In this document: positions 44,940 through 56,687 of the stretch, piece after piece | How the letters are laid out: each line of letters begins with the position of its first letter | Numbering within the stretch: position 1 is the first letter of the stretch | From: Phyto melanocephala | Taxonomy: Eukaryota; Arthropoda; Insecta; Diptera; Rhinophoridae | Reading direction: 5' to 3' | DNA length: 64,000 nt | Assembly: GCA_941918925.1 (NCBI GenBank) | Contig: OW799236.1 | Coordinates: forward strand, 68,166,465 to 68,230,464 | The notes under the pieces: model-generated | Told to the model about the DNA's origin: nothing | The model's input: only the letters and a program-made list of their open reading frames with translations | Database searches by the model: none | Made by a program: the position numbers and the translations under genes

Positions 44940-47751
44940 TCTCTTCTTTTAGGTTAGGTTGAAAAGGAGGGGTATAAAAGCCAAAACCCATGACAGGTAT
45001 GCACTTATGCCCAGTTGGCATGTTGTGCGCTCCATATGGAAAACGGAATTCCCAAACTAAAACCATAAACATAATTTCCCATAAATGACGGACTAGTCCA
45101 AGAGCCCAGTCTCCTCGATGTAACGCCTTATGGATCTCCAGTTCGAGTTCCCCAGGTGTTCTAAGTTCGGCATAGTATCCACTGTAAAGTTTTCGCGCCT
45201 AATATGCCCAAACGCAGGACAATGACAGAGGTAGTGTTCCAAAGTCTCATCCTCTTCCTCGCATGCTCTACATGTTGTCTCCTCAGATAATCTCATGCGA
45301 GCTAGATGAGTTCTCAACTCCATATGACCTGTAATCACACTGGTTAGTTTCCTAAGTGTAGGTCTACTTAGTCTCAGAATCTTCTTTGATTTCCCAAGAT
45401 TTGGGTCACCCCATAGTGTTCTTGTCACCTTACCTACATCAGTGCTTTGCCATTTTCTGACATGTTCCTCCGTCGCCCAAGATTTAAGTTCATCTTTAAA
45501 TCGTTTAAAGTGTTAAGCATTCTCCAAAGTTATAGTAGCCAGAAGAGCTCCCATTTTGGATAATTTGTCGGCTTTCTCGTTTTCGATCAGCCCGTGATGG
45601 CTTGGTATCCATATAGTCTCCAGATGTTCACAATTTGATTATGAGTTTATCTTGCATTGCAAAACGTTCCGGGATTCAACTTTCTCCTTTCTCAATGTCT
45701 TAATCACTGATTGGCTATCCGTAAAGAAGCGATTCGGGGTTTCGCTATTCGTTTCCTTTATCCATTTAATTTTTTCCGTAATCGCCATGATCTCAGCCTG
45801 AAAAATAGTGTTGTGATCTGGTAAACGGAAGTATTTGCTTTTATTTCGGTTTATGTCGTATAAGCCCATTCCAGTTTGGTCACCAATCTTTGAACCGTCT
45901 GTATAAAGATCGATTCCATGGGTGTTTCCCATCCTGATTTCTCATCCCATTCTCCCTCTTCCGGTGTTATGGTGATGCAGTTAGTATTCTCATATCTCAT
46001 CGGCATTTTATCACATATTAATTCCGTAATATTTCCCATCGGTAAGATATCCGTTATTTTTTGGTATCTGGTCTTATGTTCTCTTATAAGCCACTCATCT
46101 ATTGCCATTAATCTTGTGGCAGCTAAGGCCGCTTCATATTTTACCTGTATCTCAATTGGCCAAATGGATAATATATTCTCAATGGCCATTGCCGATGTGG
46201 TCCTCATGGCGCCGCAAATACTAATTCAGCACTGTCTCTTAATCTTTTGAAGAGGTTTTATATTCACCTTCTTCTCTAAGGACTTCCACCACACTAACGA
46301 AGCGTACGTAATTGTAGGCCGCAGTACACTCGTATATAGCCAATGTGTCATCCTTGGGCTTAAGCCCCATTTTGAGCCTATCACTCCTCTGCAGAGGGCC
46401 CATATTCTTTGAGCTTTTTCCACTTTACATTCAATTTGGTCCTTCCAGGATAGTCTCCAATCAAGTACTATTCCTAGGTATTTGACCTTCTTATCAATCT
46501 TAATTGTCTTGTTCCGAAAGATAGGATAGCTAAGCACCGGTATCTTCCTCTTTCTCATAAACAAACAGATTTCAGTCTTTTCCGGGTTGACATTGAGCCC
46601 TCGCCCCTTTGCCCAGTTATAGGATATATTCAAAGCCTCCATTGCTCTCATACATAAAGAATTTGGATTCGTCCCCCTGATCAGTATCGCAACATCATCT
46701 GCGTAACAGATAGGCTTGAATCCCTCGTTCGATGGAATCCTCAGTGGACTATGTATGGTAGTTACCCATAATAATGGAGATAAAATACCTCCCTGCGGGG
46801 TTCCTCGACATACTTTGTCTCTTCTTCTTACTCCATTTGCCTCAAAATTTATCCATCTGTTCCTTAACATATTGCTAATCCAAAAAATTAAGACATGACT
46901 TAACCCTAAGTTTTCCAAGGAACCGATAAGACTCGAGGTCATTACGTTATTGAAAGCTCCTTCTATGTCTATCAATACGCCCATGGTATACACACCCAGG
47001 TCGAAGGATCTTTCTATATGATAAACAACTTCCTAAAGAACAGTCTCAGTAGATCTGCCCTTGATGTAGGCGTGTTGTCCGAATTTCATTGAATCGCCTG
47101 GTAATTGTCTTCTGACCATTCCATCGACGATACGCTCCATGGTTTTCAATAAGAATGATGTTAAGCTTATGGGTCTATAAGCTTTAGGATTTGCGTAATT
47201 TTCCTTCCCTGGTTTAGGTATGAAAACGACTCTCGCCTCCCTCCATTCCACAGGGGTATACGCATATTTTAGGCAAGTAGTAAAAATGTTCGCCAGCCTT
47301 ATATCGATTAGGTCAATGCTTCTTTGTAGGAGAGCCGGAAAAATACCGTCCGGCCCTAGTGCCTTATATGGCAAGAAACTATTTACCGCCATCTTTGCAG
47401 TTATAATTATGTCCATCGTGGCACTACCATCATGGGGGGTGGGGCAGTGTTCTTCTATCAGTATTCCTAGTGTCTCCTCCATCGTCTCCGACTTTTTCGC
47501 GTTCGAGTCAACGAGAGTTTCCGGTTGGGTGTGGGTTTTCGAAAGGAATTTCTTAATTCTAGAAACGTCATTTACGCTGCCCACCTGATTGCAAAAAATC
47601 CTCTAAAATCTGCGTTTGGTGATTCTTATTGCCTTGTTGTATATTATGAGCTTTTCACTGTAATCGTCCCAGTATACTGATTGTTTCTTTCGATAGGCTC
47701 TGTTAAATAGCCTTCGGGTTTCTTTCCTGAGATTCTTCTTCTCTTCTTTTA
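44940..47751 (-). mobile_element. 5'-truncated non-LTR retrotransposon with 12-bp target duplication
   Basis: The element body is 44952-47739. The direct repeat TCTCTTCTTTTA occurs exactly at 44940-44951 and 47740-47751, giving both boundaries. On the minus strand it ends in AACCTAACCTAA after a ~140-bp 3' UTR. The endonuclease and gag-like regions are absent by 5' truncation. Motifs place it near the I/LOA/R1 branch: a GGILSPLLW reverse-transcriptase motif together with an RNase H domain. The target repeat is of simple composition, but its position exactly against the tail makes chance unlikely. Confidence 0.9.
45093..47739 (-). pseudogene. Reverse transcriptase-RNase H-CCHC polyprotein relic of the non-LTR element
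   Basis: Reading leftward, the linker RKETRRLFNRAYRKKQ leads into the reverse transcriptase: PYKALGPDGIFPALLQ, AYRPISLTSFLLKTMERIVD, GTPQGGILSPLLW and the catalytic CYADDVAIL (about 46682-46709). RNase H follows, with YTDGSK, FQAEIMAI, FFTDSQS and an IPSHHG...NEKAD end. Last comes a zinc-knuckle-like CRACEEEDETLEHYLCHC (about 45215-45275), and the frame ends at 45093. Nonsense codons lie at 47603-47605, 47033-47035, 46226-46228, 45639-45641 and 45513-45515, and a frameshift near 45910-45930. The enzyme would copy element RNA at a nicked target, but this copy is dead. The order of domains is otherwise intact. Confidence 0.92.
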
Positions 47752-49269
47752 AAAATCTTTTTCATCTTTGGTTAACCTTCCTCCATTAAAGACACTTTTT
47801 ATTTGCATAACAAAGTTTCGCTGTTGACTTCTGCTGTTTTACTGTACAGGAAAAGGACTTATAGCTGACGTTTCTATTTACTGCAGCATTTTGTGGTTGG
47901 TTGTGTGTGTGTTAAAATGTACTTTAATATTGTTATACTTAAGGCTTGCTGCCCGTGATGGCAAGAAGGCTAGATGAAAAACGGACAACAATAAAGATGA
48001 TGATGACTGTGGTTTACGTGTTGTTGGATCATTTCCATTTCTCTGATTTACTTGCTTTTGTAAAAGTGTATTCTACTTCATTTGCAGTATTCCTACATTT
48101 GTTAGTAATTTTTTTTCATTATTTTGGTGGCAGTTTCTTTTTAATGTGTTAGTTGATTTTTCTTTTATTTGTTTGTTTTTTTTTAGAAAGAAATTACTTT
48201 ATTTTATTTAGATGAAACATAAAAATTGAATAATGTAAGCGATGTTTTTTCTTTATATAACTTTTATTTATGTTGTTAAATATTTCTTAACACAATAAGA
48301 GGCATGATACTTTGTCGCATACTCCTCGTAATGGACATGTTTTTTTGCCTTTATTTTGCGTTTAAGTAAATGATTTTTTTTTCTTCTCTTGGATGGATTT
48401 TTGGTTATTTGTGTACTGTTTGTAGCACACGTTCGTACAAGTTGAGTAGATATTTTGAATGTGTTTTTTATTTTTGTTATGAAAAGAATAAACATGAAAA
48501 ATCTCCACACTCTTAGTAAACGCTGGTTTTCCACAAACGTCTTATTAGAGGGTGCTTTTTTATTCTCAAGCAAAAGCTGGGCATTAATACAAAGTACATA
48601 TAATTTGTTTTTGCTGTTAAAAATACAACATCAACAGTTAAGCTAAAAGAAATGAATAATAAGGTGTGGTTTTGCTTGTAAATGAAATAAAAAATGAAAT
48701 TCCCATAAAAAAAAACAATTTTATGACTTTAAATCAAGCCACAAAAATGTAAGAGAATGTATTTAGTTAAAAATAACTAAATGGTTCTTTATGTACATTA
48801 TGACTAGAGACTTGTGAGAATTCAAATATAATAAATGGTATTTAGAATGTTTGTAAAAAACAAACTTGAATTGTTATATTGTCATAACAGAGACATTTAA
48901 ACATGCATTATTTAAACGCCTCACACCCTCACACTAAGAATAAGCCAAGGGCTACCTTTAATGGATTTGTTTTATCCATCAATAGAAAAACTAATTTCGA
49001 ATATAATGTATTTGGGCTGTATTGTATTGCAGAAATTTGTAGCCAACTTTAACATAATGTCACTGTTTTTACATAATAAAATGTATTTATCTTTATTTAG
49101 TTTAAGTTTTCGTTTTCGAATCATAGTACAAAATACAAATCGTCAAGTATCTTTACTGGACTTAAAAAAACTTAACAAATGTCCAATACTCTATTGAAAA
49201 AATATAGTAACACTGCTTGCAACGTTTTTCGTTTTTTTTGAGTTTGAGAAGGCAAAAGTATATTTATTG
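47752..49269. other. A+T-rich sequence without recognised feature
   Basis: No gene is recognised. Several open frames of 60-100 codons on both strands overlap one another (for example 48268-48573 minus and 48455-48646 plus) and lack domains. Confidence 0.5.
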
Positions 49270-49720
49270 AATATTAACTTTCATCTAAATAAACTGGAGC
49301 GGGGGTCTATATTGAGGATCTGGACATTAAAAAGTCAGACTGCAGTGTGTTTCACATGGAGGCTCTAGGGCTCTTGAGAGCCGTAAAACACTAAGAGGCC
49401 ACATCTCTACGGGCTCGGAGGTCAATGTATACGTGTACCAATGTCCCAGAATGCAGAATTGCAGGTTGAAATGTCTAGTTAGTAGATCTTTAGGCTAATT
49501 GGGAGATGTCTCGGGCTATAGACTCGAGAATCTGATATGATTCGTAATAGGAATGACCTGGTTTCGTGACATGAGACTGAGAATAGGTCGATTGTAGGGT
49601 TTAGCTCTTTTCTGTATTTATTTGGTGTCCACTACTTCACCACTTTTCTTTCTTCTATTGGTCTCTGGGTGAGGGTGTGAAGATACATGTACACCAGCTT
49701 TACTACCTTACACCAGCCTT
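49270..49720. other. Less A+T-rich block of unknown origin
   Basis: This ~450-bp block stands out by composition, with phrases such as GAGAGCCGTAAAACACTAAG and CTCGGGCTATAGACTCGAGA, but has no open frame and no recognised family. The nearby CTCACACCCTCACACTAAG (48921) and GGGTGAGGGTGTGAAG (49669) are loosely complementary and could be decayed element ends. I cannot assign it. Confidence 0.35.
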
Positions 49721-49829
49721 ATTCTCAAAAATTTGTTTAAATTTCAAAAAATAAAATGATGATACATCGGTAGACCTTACCTTGGCAAATTCTGTAGCCT
49801 TTTAGACGTTTAAAATTCAATTTTTAGTG

Positions 49830-50235
49830 CGGGCAAGAGAAGAGCATGGGGACTGTCAAATGAAATGACCTGTAGAGTAAACGACAAAGAGGATGAGACT
49901 TATAAACACTGCTTTTGACCATGTACTGAGATCGCGCGTTTTGGTAAAGATATGAGAAAAAAAGAAATGCGCCCTCAGAAATGTATGGGACTATTATGCT
50001 GGATTTCAAATATTGATACCACATACAGATCTGTGCAACATAAAGGGGCATCTTAAAGTTGATTTCAACCAACATCCGTGTATAGGAAACATACTTTCAT
50101 TGCTCAATTGACCTCCTTAGTCATAAAATTCCAAAAAATATATATCTTTTGGTTTTGCAAATGAACACTAAGAAATTGCAAAAGAATTTCCATGTACATA
50201 TACTCTTGGTACTCTAGTTGAAGGGTATAGAAACA
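49830..50235 (+). mobile_element. HINE-B fragment
   Basis: AAGTTGATTTCAACCAACAT, CTCAATTGACC, AAAATATATATCTTTTGG and a terminal TTGAAGGGTATAGAAA follow the HINE-B order on the plus strand. The hairpins are decayed. Confidence 0.5.
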
Positions 50236-51390
50236 TTATAATTTTTATAAATTAGCTAAATGTTATTTTTTTTTGTTTGTAATATTTAAGTTAGTTAAAT
50301 ATGTTTTCATAACGAAACTAAGGTTACTGTTTATAACCAAACGAAACATGAAATTTTCTGGATTATTGCCTACAGATAAAATGATTTGAACTAAAAACAG
50401 TTTTGCTAGATCTATATTATTGTTACCAAACAAATTTGATTAAAAGAGTAAATTCTATTCCAAAATTCAAACTGCTTAAGATAATTTAATTAATTTTTGA
50501 TAAAAACTGCATTTTAATTATTATTTTTAATATAAATATATTGCTAAAACCATTCCGTACTTATATAACTCCTATTTTTGGCTTTACCAGTGTTATTAAA
50601 ATAGTGTTGCCAAATTTACTCAAATGGGATTTTCTGATTGCTTCTAAGCACTTAACTTTTTTTGAAGTGTTTTTTTTTTCTGAATTAATTTCATACTTTT
50701 GGATAAATATTTAGTTATCTTGAAAACTGTATCAGTTTTTTAAAAACTTATTCTACTTGTAACATCCGGCAACACTATTCATAATTTATGATAATAATTA
50801 ATGGTTGGGATGCACAGCATAAAAAATTACTTATTTTCTTGGCACTGATTCAGTTTCATTCCACAAGCTCATACAACGAAAAAATCATTTAAATTGGAAG
50901 TGAATGAACTACATAGGAATCTCATAAACAATAATTTATTTCCAAAATTTAAATATAATTTAGTAGGCTCTTAATTGCATTAAAATAAAGTGATAAAATA
51001 AAATATTCCTTTATTTATGGGCAAAAAAAAAAACAAATAACATAAATATATTTCAAATTTATTGATTTCAATTAAATTTCAAAAATAAAGCCATTGCACC
51101 CAGAAGTATAAAATTGTGCAATATAAGAAAAATCGATTAAGAAGAAAAAAAGGTTAAAGAGCATTTAGTTTATTATAGTTGTATCACATTTGATGTTTAG
51201 AAAATTTGTGCAATTTTTCTTCGTTTATTATTTTTCTATTTTATTTTTATTTAGATCTAACGAAAGCCATTAAAAATATTTGTTGAATTGTGTGAGTCGT
51301 TAGTATCTTTTTAATACCCTCCCATTGTCATACACGGTGAAAGAAAGTATATTTTAAAAGTTTGTTATTGCGTATAAACTATGAACGCTG
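50236..51390. other. A+T-rich sequence, possible small inverted-repeat element at 50601-50778
   Basis: ATAGTGTTGCC at 50601 is matched by GGCAACACTAT ending at 50778, an exact 11-bp inverted repeat 178 bp apart, with no clear target duplication. Nothing else is recognised. Confidence 0.35.
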
Positions 51391-53646
51391 CTCGCAAAGA
51401 AAAAATATGGTTGTGGTAACCATAGTACGCAAAAAATTATGTTTGCGAATGCAATGTCATTTTTTTTGTCTCGTTTTTTGAATTATGCTCCGAATTAAAA
51501 AAGATAAATGTTGCGAGACAAATTCTATTTAGGATTTTTATGTTTTGTCATTCCTTTCGCAAATAAAATAAATATTTTTTTTTCTTTATTTAATTCGTTT
51601 GCAATACAAATTTTATTTTTAAAATTCGCCGTTTTTCATTCCTCTCACAAATTAAATAAATTTTATTCTAAGCAAAATATAATAAAAAACAAATAATTCG
51701 TTTCCAACATTACGTCTTTTTATTTGTTGTTGTTTGTGGTATGAAAAAAATCATAACATTAAATAATGTACAGTAGCAGCCATAATAATTTAAACAACAC
51801 ACAATGCGTTCTTAACAGATTGGATTTTGCTTATATGTATATAAGTAGCTGTATCGTATATAAATATTATATTTTATATTTGTATATGTACATAGGTATA
51901 TAATATTTTTATGCTCACAAATCTAATTATAATTGATTTAAAGATACGGACAAGAAACACAACTTTATTGGTCTTATTTGCATATTTACCTGAAAATGTA
52001 AACAGAAAATTCATTATATTTCTAATTTTTTTATACCCGCCACCAAAGAAATGGTGGGAGTATATTCATTTTGTCATTCCGTTTGTAACACATCGAAATA
52101 TCCATTTTGGACCCCATAAAGTATATATATTCTGAATCAGGGTTTGATTTGATGACGATCTAGCTATGTCCGTCCGTCTGTCCGTCTGTCCGTCTGTTGA
52201 AAGCACGATAGAGGTCGCACCGAAATAGCTAGGGGGCTCAAATTTTGCCAGAACCTTTCTTATAGACAAGGTTTGTTTGGTATTGAAAATGGGCTAAATC
52301 GGAATATCAGGAAGAGAGTTATAGCTCGAAAAGCAAGAGTAGGTCGAAAAAACCGTGTCCTACAAACATCGAATAAAATGGAATTGTGTCCAAACGCATT
52401 AACGTAGACTCATGAAACTTCGAATATATATTTCCTGAGTAAAAACAATATTATTCCTTGAAAATTATCTAAGTCTTTGCATTAGGAGAGGAGTTATCGA
52501 TCAAAATGTACGAAAATTTATACCGCACAGTGTATTTTTCGGTATATTTAAAAACAAAAACGTCATAAAAACAACAAAATTGGATGTACGACTCTGAAAT
52601 TTTGCACACTTTGCTTTTTGGTTAAGGCCTTTTTTGTAACGGAAAATCAATATGCCACGCCCACTTTTACGCCCACCTCCCATATAACGCTTTACCTAAA
52701 ATTCATATAATTTCTCTATTAATAAAGATTTTGGAATAATAAAGGGCTATATTGAAACACCTAAGTTGTACTCATTCGCAAAAACAACTTTGACACGCCT
52801 ACTATAACGCCCACTTTTCACGTTATCTACCGTTAATGAAATTTAAACGTTCATATAACCACCAAAATTAGAGGTATGATTATCAAATTCGCTGCGTATA
52901 GCCCCCTAGGCAATGTCATTACTGTGCCAGAAAATTAAGGGGACACGCCCACTTTTACGCCCACCTCCCATATAACGCTTTACCTAAAATTCATATAATT
53001 TCTCTATTAATAAAAATTTTGGAATAATGAAGGGCTATATTGAAACATCTAAGTTGAATTCATTCGCAAAAACAACTTTGACACGCCTACTATAACGCCC
53101 ACTTTTCACGTTATTTACCGTTAATGAAATTTAAAAGCTCATAAAACCGCCAAAGTTAGAGGTTTGATGATCAAATTTGCTACGTATATCCTTCTAATCA
53201 ATGTAATTGTTGTGCCAAAAAGTTTAGGTGACACGTCCACTTTAACGCCTACCTCCCATATAACGGTTTATCTTAAATTCATGTAATTTCTCTATTGACA
53301 AAGTTTTTTTGAAAATAAAGGACTATATTGAAATATCTAAGTTGTATTTATTAGCAGAAACTTTATTGACACACGTACTTTAACGCCCACTTTCATTGAA
53401 AGACTACATCTACAAAAGCATTTTAATAGCATATCGAAGTATCTGATGGTCCAAATTTTCAATGACAATGTTGATGCTCAATTGTTGGGCATGATGATGA
53501 GGCGATGTTGACTGCTCTTTTGCCACACTATCGCAAAAACCAGCAGTGGTTCCCATTCAACGAACTAAGAAGGCAGGATATGTTGATCAAAAGAATTACG
53601 AAGTGCATAAAATGCATTTTGTTTTGAACGCCCATTTTCATAAAAA

Positions 53647-53863
53647 AAACCTGAATATTAAACCTGAAAATTAATTTACAAATAATTAATTAATATTAAT
53701 TAATTAATTAATTAATTAATTAATAATTAATAATAATGAATTTTCCTGAAGATGCTACACGAAGGAGTAGCGAAATATTGAGAATTTAAATACAAAAATT
53801 GGATATTTAAATATGAAAATTTAAAAAAAGAGATCAAATAAATTAAATAATTAAACCTGAATA
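53647..53863 (+). mobile_element. 195-bp insertion carrying a hammerhead ribozyme
   Basis: The insert 53658-53852 is flanked by AAACCTGAATA at 53647-53657 and 53853-53863; other mariner derivatives have this sequence once. It contains an (ATTA)n tract (about 53690-53730) followed by the hammerhead at 53739-53786. No coding sequence is present. The length and direct repeat fit a short non-autonomous retroelement mobilised in trans, possibly Penelope-related, but the class is not proven. Confidence 0.8.
53739..53786 (+). ncRNA. Hammerhead ribozyme motif with fully paired helix I
   Basis: In order: helix I 5' strand AAUUUUC (53739-53745), CUGAAGA (53746-53752; the fifth base of the box is variable in the family), helix II GCUAC/GUAGC (53754-53758, 53767-53771) with loop ACGAAGGA, GAAA (53772-53775). 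The very short self-complementary AUAU (53775-53778) serves as helix III, U (53779) is the cleavage base, and helix I 3' strand is GAGAAUU (53780-53786). All seven helix I pairs form, one being G with U. A single U precedes helix II, as in the other motifs of this window. A two-base loop cannot close helix III within one molecule, so cutting would need a dimer. Confidence 0.82.
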
Positions 53864-54331
53864 ACTTTAACGCGTTGCGCATTTAGGTATCTTTCCACTG
53901 TTCAAATTAAGTTAGTCTGAGATTGAGAAATTTCAAATGAAATGCAAAAAAAAAACTTGGTGCTTATGTGGTTCACCTTCAACAGGGGCCCTTAAAAATT
54001 AACCACCCTCTATAAAGAAAGTAATACATATTTTATTTTAAAGAGATTATTCCATAGTGATTAAGAAAATAATAAATAATGTACTTTAAATTTAAATTTA
54101 AATTTAAAATTGGTGGTGGGTACAAAAGATTCGGCACAGCCGAATATAGTGCTCTTACTTGTTTTTACTAAGTAAAGTAAAAATCCGTGTTTGTCTTAAA
54201 TTGAAACTCGGTATAAAATCTACTTTATAAATAAGCATATGTCAAGCGCCTATATGTAAAAAGTTGTGTGTCACACTGTACCCAATGCCTCTTTTAACAA
54301 CAACAATACCTAAAAAACAAATAGCATCAAT

Positions 54332-54572
54332 AACAAGTAAGAGCACTATATTCGGCTGTGCCGAATCTTTTATACCCATCACCAATTTTGTGTACATTTA
54401 AAGCAAAATATTTATTATTTTGTTAATCGCTATGGAATAATCTCTTTATAATAAAATTTGTATCACTTTCTTTGCAGACACCTAGTCTTTAAATTTATTA
54501 TTATTATTCAGGTTTTTTATAAAAATGGGCGTTCAAATCAAAATGCATTTTGTGCACTTCGTAATATTTTTT
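54332..54572 (+). mobile_element. HINE-A fragment, copy 6 (left end only)
   Basis: The intact left end ACAAGTAAGAGCAC with its hairpin is followed by the start of the mariner derivative, with part of that deleted (CTTTGCAGACACCTAG). It breaks off at about 54572. Head-on arrangement with copy 5: their left ends face each other 166 bp apart. Confidence 0.85.
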
Positions 54573-56477
54573 GGCGCCACATAAAAAAAAATTCTGTATA
54601 AAAAAATATGTAATACAGTCGGATTCGGTTAAGCTGTCGCCGTTTAATTGAAAGAATCAATTAACTAAAATTAAATATTTTTACTATTATTTTAAAGAAA
54701 ATGAATTCGCTTAAGGGGAAATCAGTGTTACAGCTATTTGGTTTTTAAGGCTACAAACTTAAATAAAGCAAACACTGCTTAGAAGAAAAAAATTCTCATT
54801 AATATACGACGAAATACAATGCAACAACTAATAAGTTGCACTGTAGTGCAACATTTTCTATTATTTTGTTTTAAAACAATATAAAAAGTAGACAATCTAT
54901 TTAACCAAAATGGTTTCAATTTATCCAAAGTTTCTTATTAATGAAAATCTTGCATAAGCCAAAAAAATAAATCCTTCAATTATCAATACTACCGACTGTA
55001 TACGTGTAATGTTTGTAAGTATGATGTTTGTGTACCGCTTAGCAGTTTAAAAAACCAAAACACAATAAAAAGGTATTCCGTTTATAAATGCAAGAAACAC
55101 AAAAACAAAACCTACATATGAAACTTTGTTTCTGCCAGCACCAAATATTCGTAATAAAATGGTGTATGCATTTAGGTATGTCGCAAAAAATTAAAAAACA
55201 AGTTGCCACAAGTATTTAGCTAAATTTTTTAGAAAGAATCTCCAAATGGAAAAAAATCTGTTATAAAATTTTTTATAATAAATCCAAATAGGATTATTAT
55301 CATAAAATCCTAAGAGGTAATATCTGTGGTTTTCATTGGCAACCGCGTATGTTCATTTTTTATGATTTTGAGTTAATAATGCCATTCTGTTTGGTTTTAA
55401 ATGCCCTTTACTTGGTTCTAAAAATGCCTGAAATAAGATGGACCCATTCCGATTTTTTTAACTGCATAGCAACGTAACTTCTATATATATTCAAAAAGCG
55501 TTCAGCACTAACGCAGTATGTTGACTTACGCGTGCTTAATGACAAATTATTTCATTTTTTTAGAAAAACACACAACCAGATACGCTGTTATATCTAAACA
55601 CATTTAAAAGTCTTTTTCTGATAATTTTTCAGTTTCCTAGAAGTGTGTACTACCTACCTATGTTTATCTGCACACACTTTTAGTTTTCATACCACTTTGT
55701 TTATTTTCGTATTCGCTATGATATAATTTTAAAAGAATATTTGTCTGAAATTTTTATAAGAAAATTTTAAGATCTTTATTGGCATGAATAGTAAAATAAA
55801 AGTTTAAAAAGTTCAATACCTAACCCGTTGTTTTATACAAAACGGTTTTTTGGCTCTCCTGAAAAATTTGATTTTAAGGCATACCATGCCCATGAAAACC
55901 ACAGATATAATTGTATTTAATCCGAATTGCTTGTTTGAAACCCGTTTATACTTATGTTTTTTTTCACTAATCAGACATACATACAATAATTCTTTAAATT
56001 TTATATTGCCTGGTGTTCAATACTAAATGAAATTGCCTTTAATGAATGTATTTAATATGTGTAACAAAAATTTGGGAAGAAACAAAAAGTTGGAAAAAAT
56101 AAAAATCAAGTCTATAAAATATTTTCTTTAATTCCTAAAATGGTGAAATTGTCCCCATTAGCAAAACAAAAATAATAAACTATAATGGCAACGCTGCTAA
56201 CTTTTATTCAAGGAAAATAGAAATTCTATTTGTGAATCGATTTTTTTTTTAATTTTTCGATTATGTTCTTTGAATGAATGATTCTTGTAAGGATTTTTAT
56301 ATTTAAATTGTGAAAAGAATTTTATTTTAAATTTTTTTTAAATTTCATTTGTCTCGCAAATTTTATTTTTAAAATTCGGAAAACAAAAAGAATTATTCGT
56401 CGCAACGTGGAAAATTTAATTCAATCGAATTAATATCATTCGCGATATATATCTATTCGAATTATTCGCGTACTATG
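54573..56477. other. Unassigned interior of the hAT-like insert
   Basis: I see no transposase or other gene in this 1.9-kb part. It has ordinary A+T-rich composition with frequent stops. Confidence 0.5.
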
Positions 56478-56687
56478 GTGGTAACCATAATCGAAGAGCA
56501 ACATACTATGATTGAATTGTATGGTTATGGTTAAAACATATAATGATTACCAGTTATCATTATTAGGTTTAATTAAAGTATCGTTCAATAATTTTTGCTT
56601 TTTTATGGCAAATTATAGTCATTTGCCGTAACATACACATATTGATAGTACTTACCAATTTAATTGCAATTTTTATACCAATATTTT

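Larger units (their letters stand above)
53438..54010 (-). mobile_element. Mariner/Tc derivative nested in HINE-A copy 5, one end deleted
   Basis: The left repeat of the derivative (complement AACCACCCTC, 54001-54010) is next to TA at 54011-54012. The opposite repeat is missing: HINE-A sequence CATATCGAAG joins directly to ATCTGATGGTCC. Transposase C-terminal and middle pieces are readable on the minus strand. Confidence 0.8.
52030..54165 (-). mobile_element. HINE-A repeat, copy 5
   Basis: It is full length on the minus strand, with both hairpins, the longest clean (GTCY)n tract (52168-52196), two GATAACGTGAAAAG units, and a mariner derivative (about 53438-54010) whose right repeat is deleted. 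The mariner part is itself interrupted by a 195-bp ribozyme-bearing insert. Confidence 0.88.
51413..56485. mobile_element. 5,057-bp hAT-like insertion with 8-bp target duplication
   Basis: The insert 51421-56477 starts CATAGTACGC and ends GCGTACTATG, a perfect 10-bp inverted repeat. GTGGTAAC is present on both sides (51413-51420, 56478-56485) and only once in intact M elements, so it is a true target duplication. Eight-base duplications and a terminal CA are typical of hAT elements. Similar subterminal sequence follows at both ends (GCGAGACAAA with TTTTAAAATTCG near 51513-51630 and complements near 56350-56380). No transposase is recognisable. Much of the length is later HINE-A insertions (52030-54165, 54332-54572), so the element is non-autonomous as it stands. 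Confidence 0.85.

Noticed and set aside
45918..46250. 110-codon plus-strand frame
   Set aside because: Antisense shadow of the non-LTR polyprotein.
47220..47588. 122-codon plus-strand frame
   Set aside because: Antisense shadow of the non-LTR reverse transcriptase.
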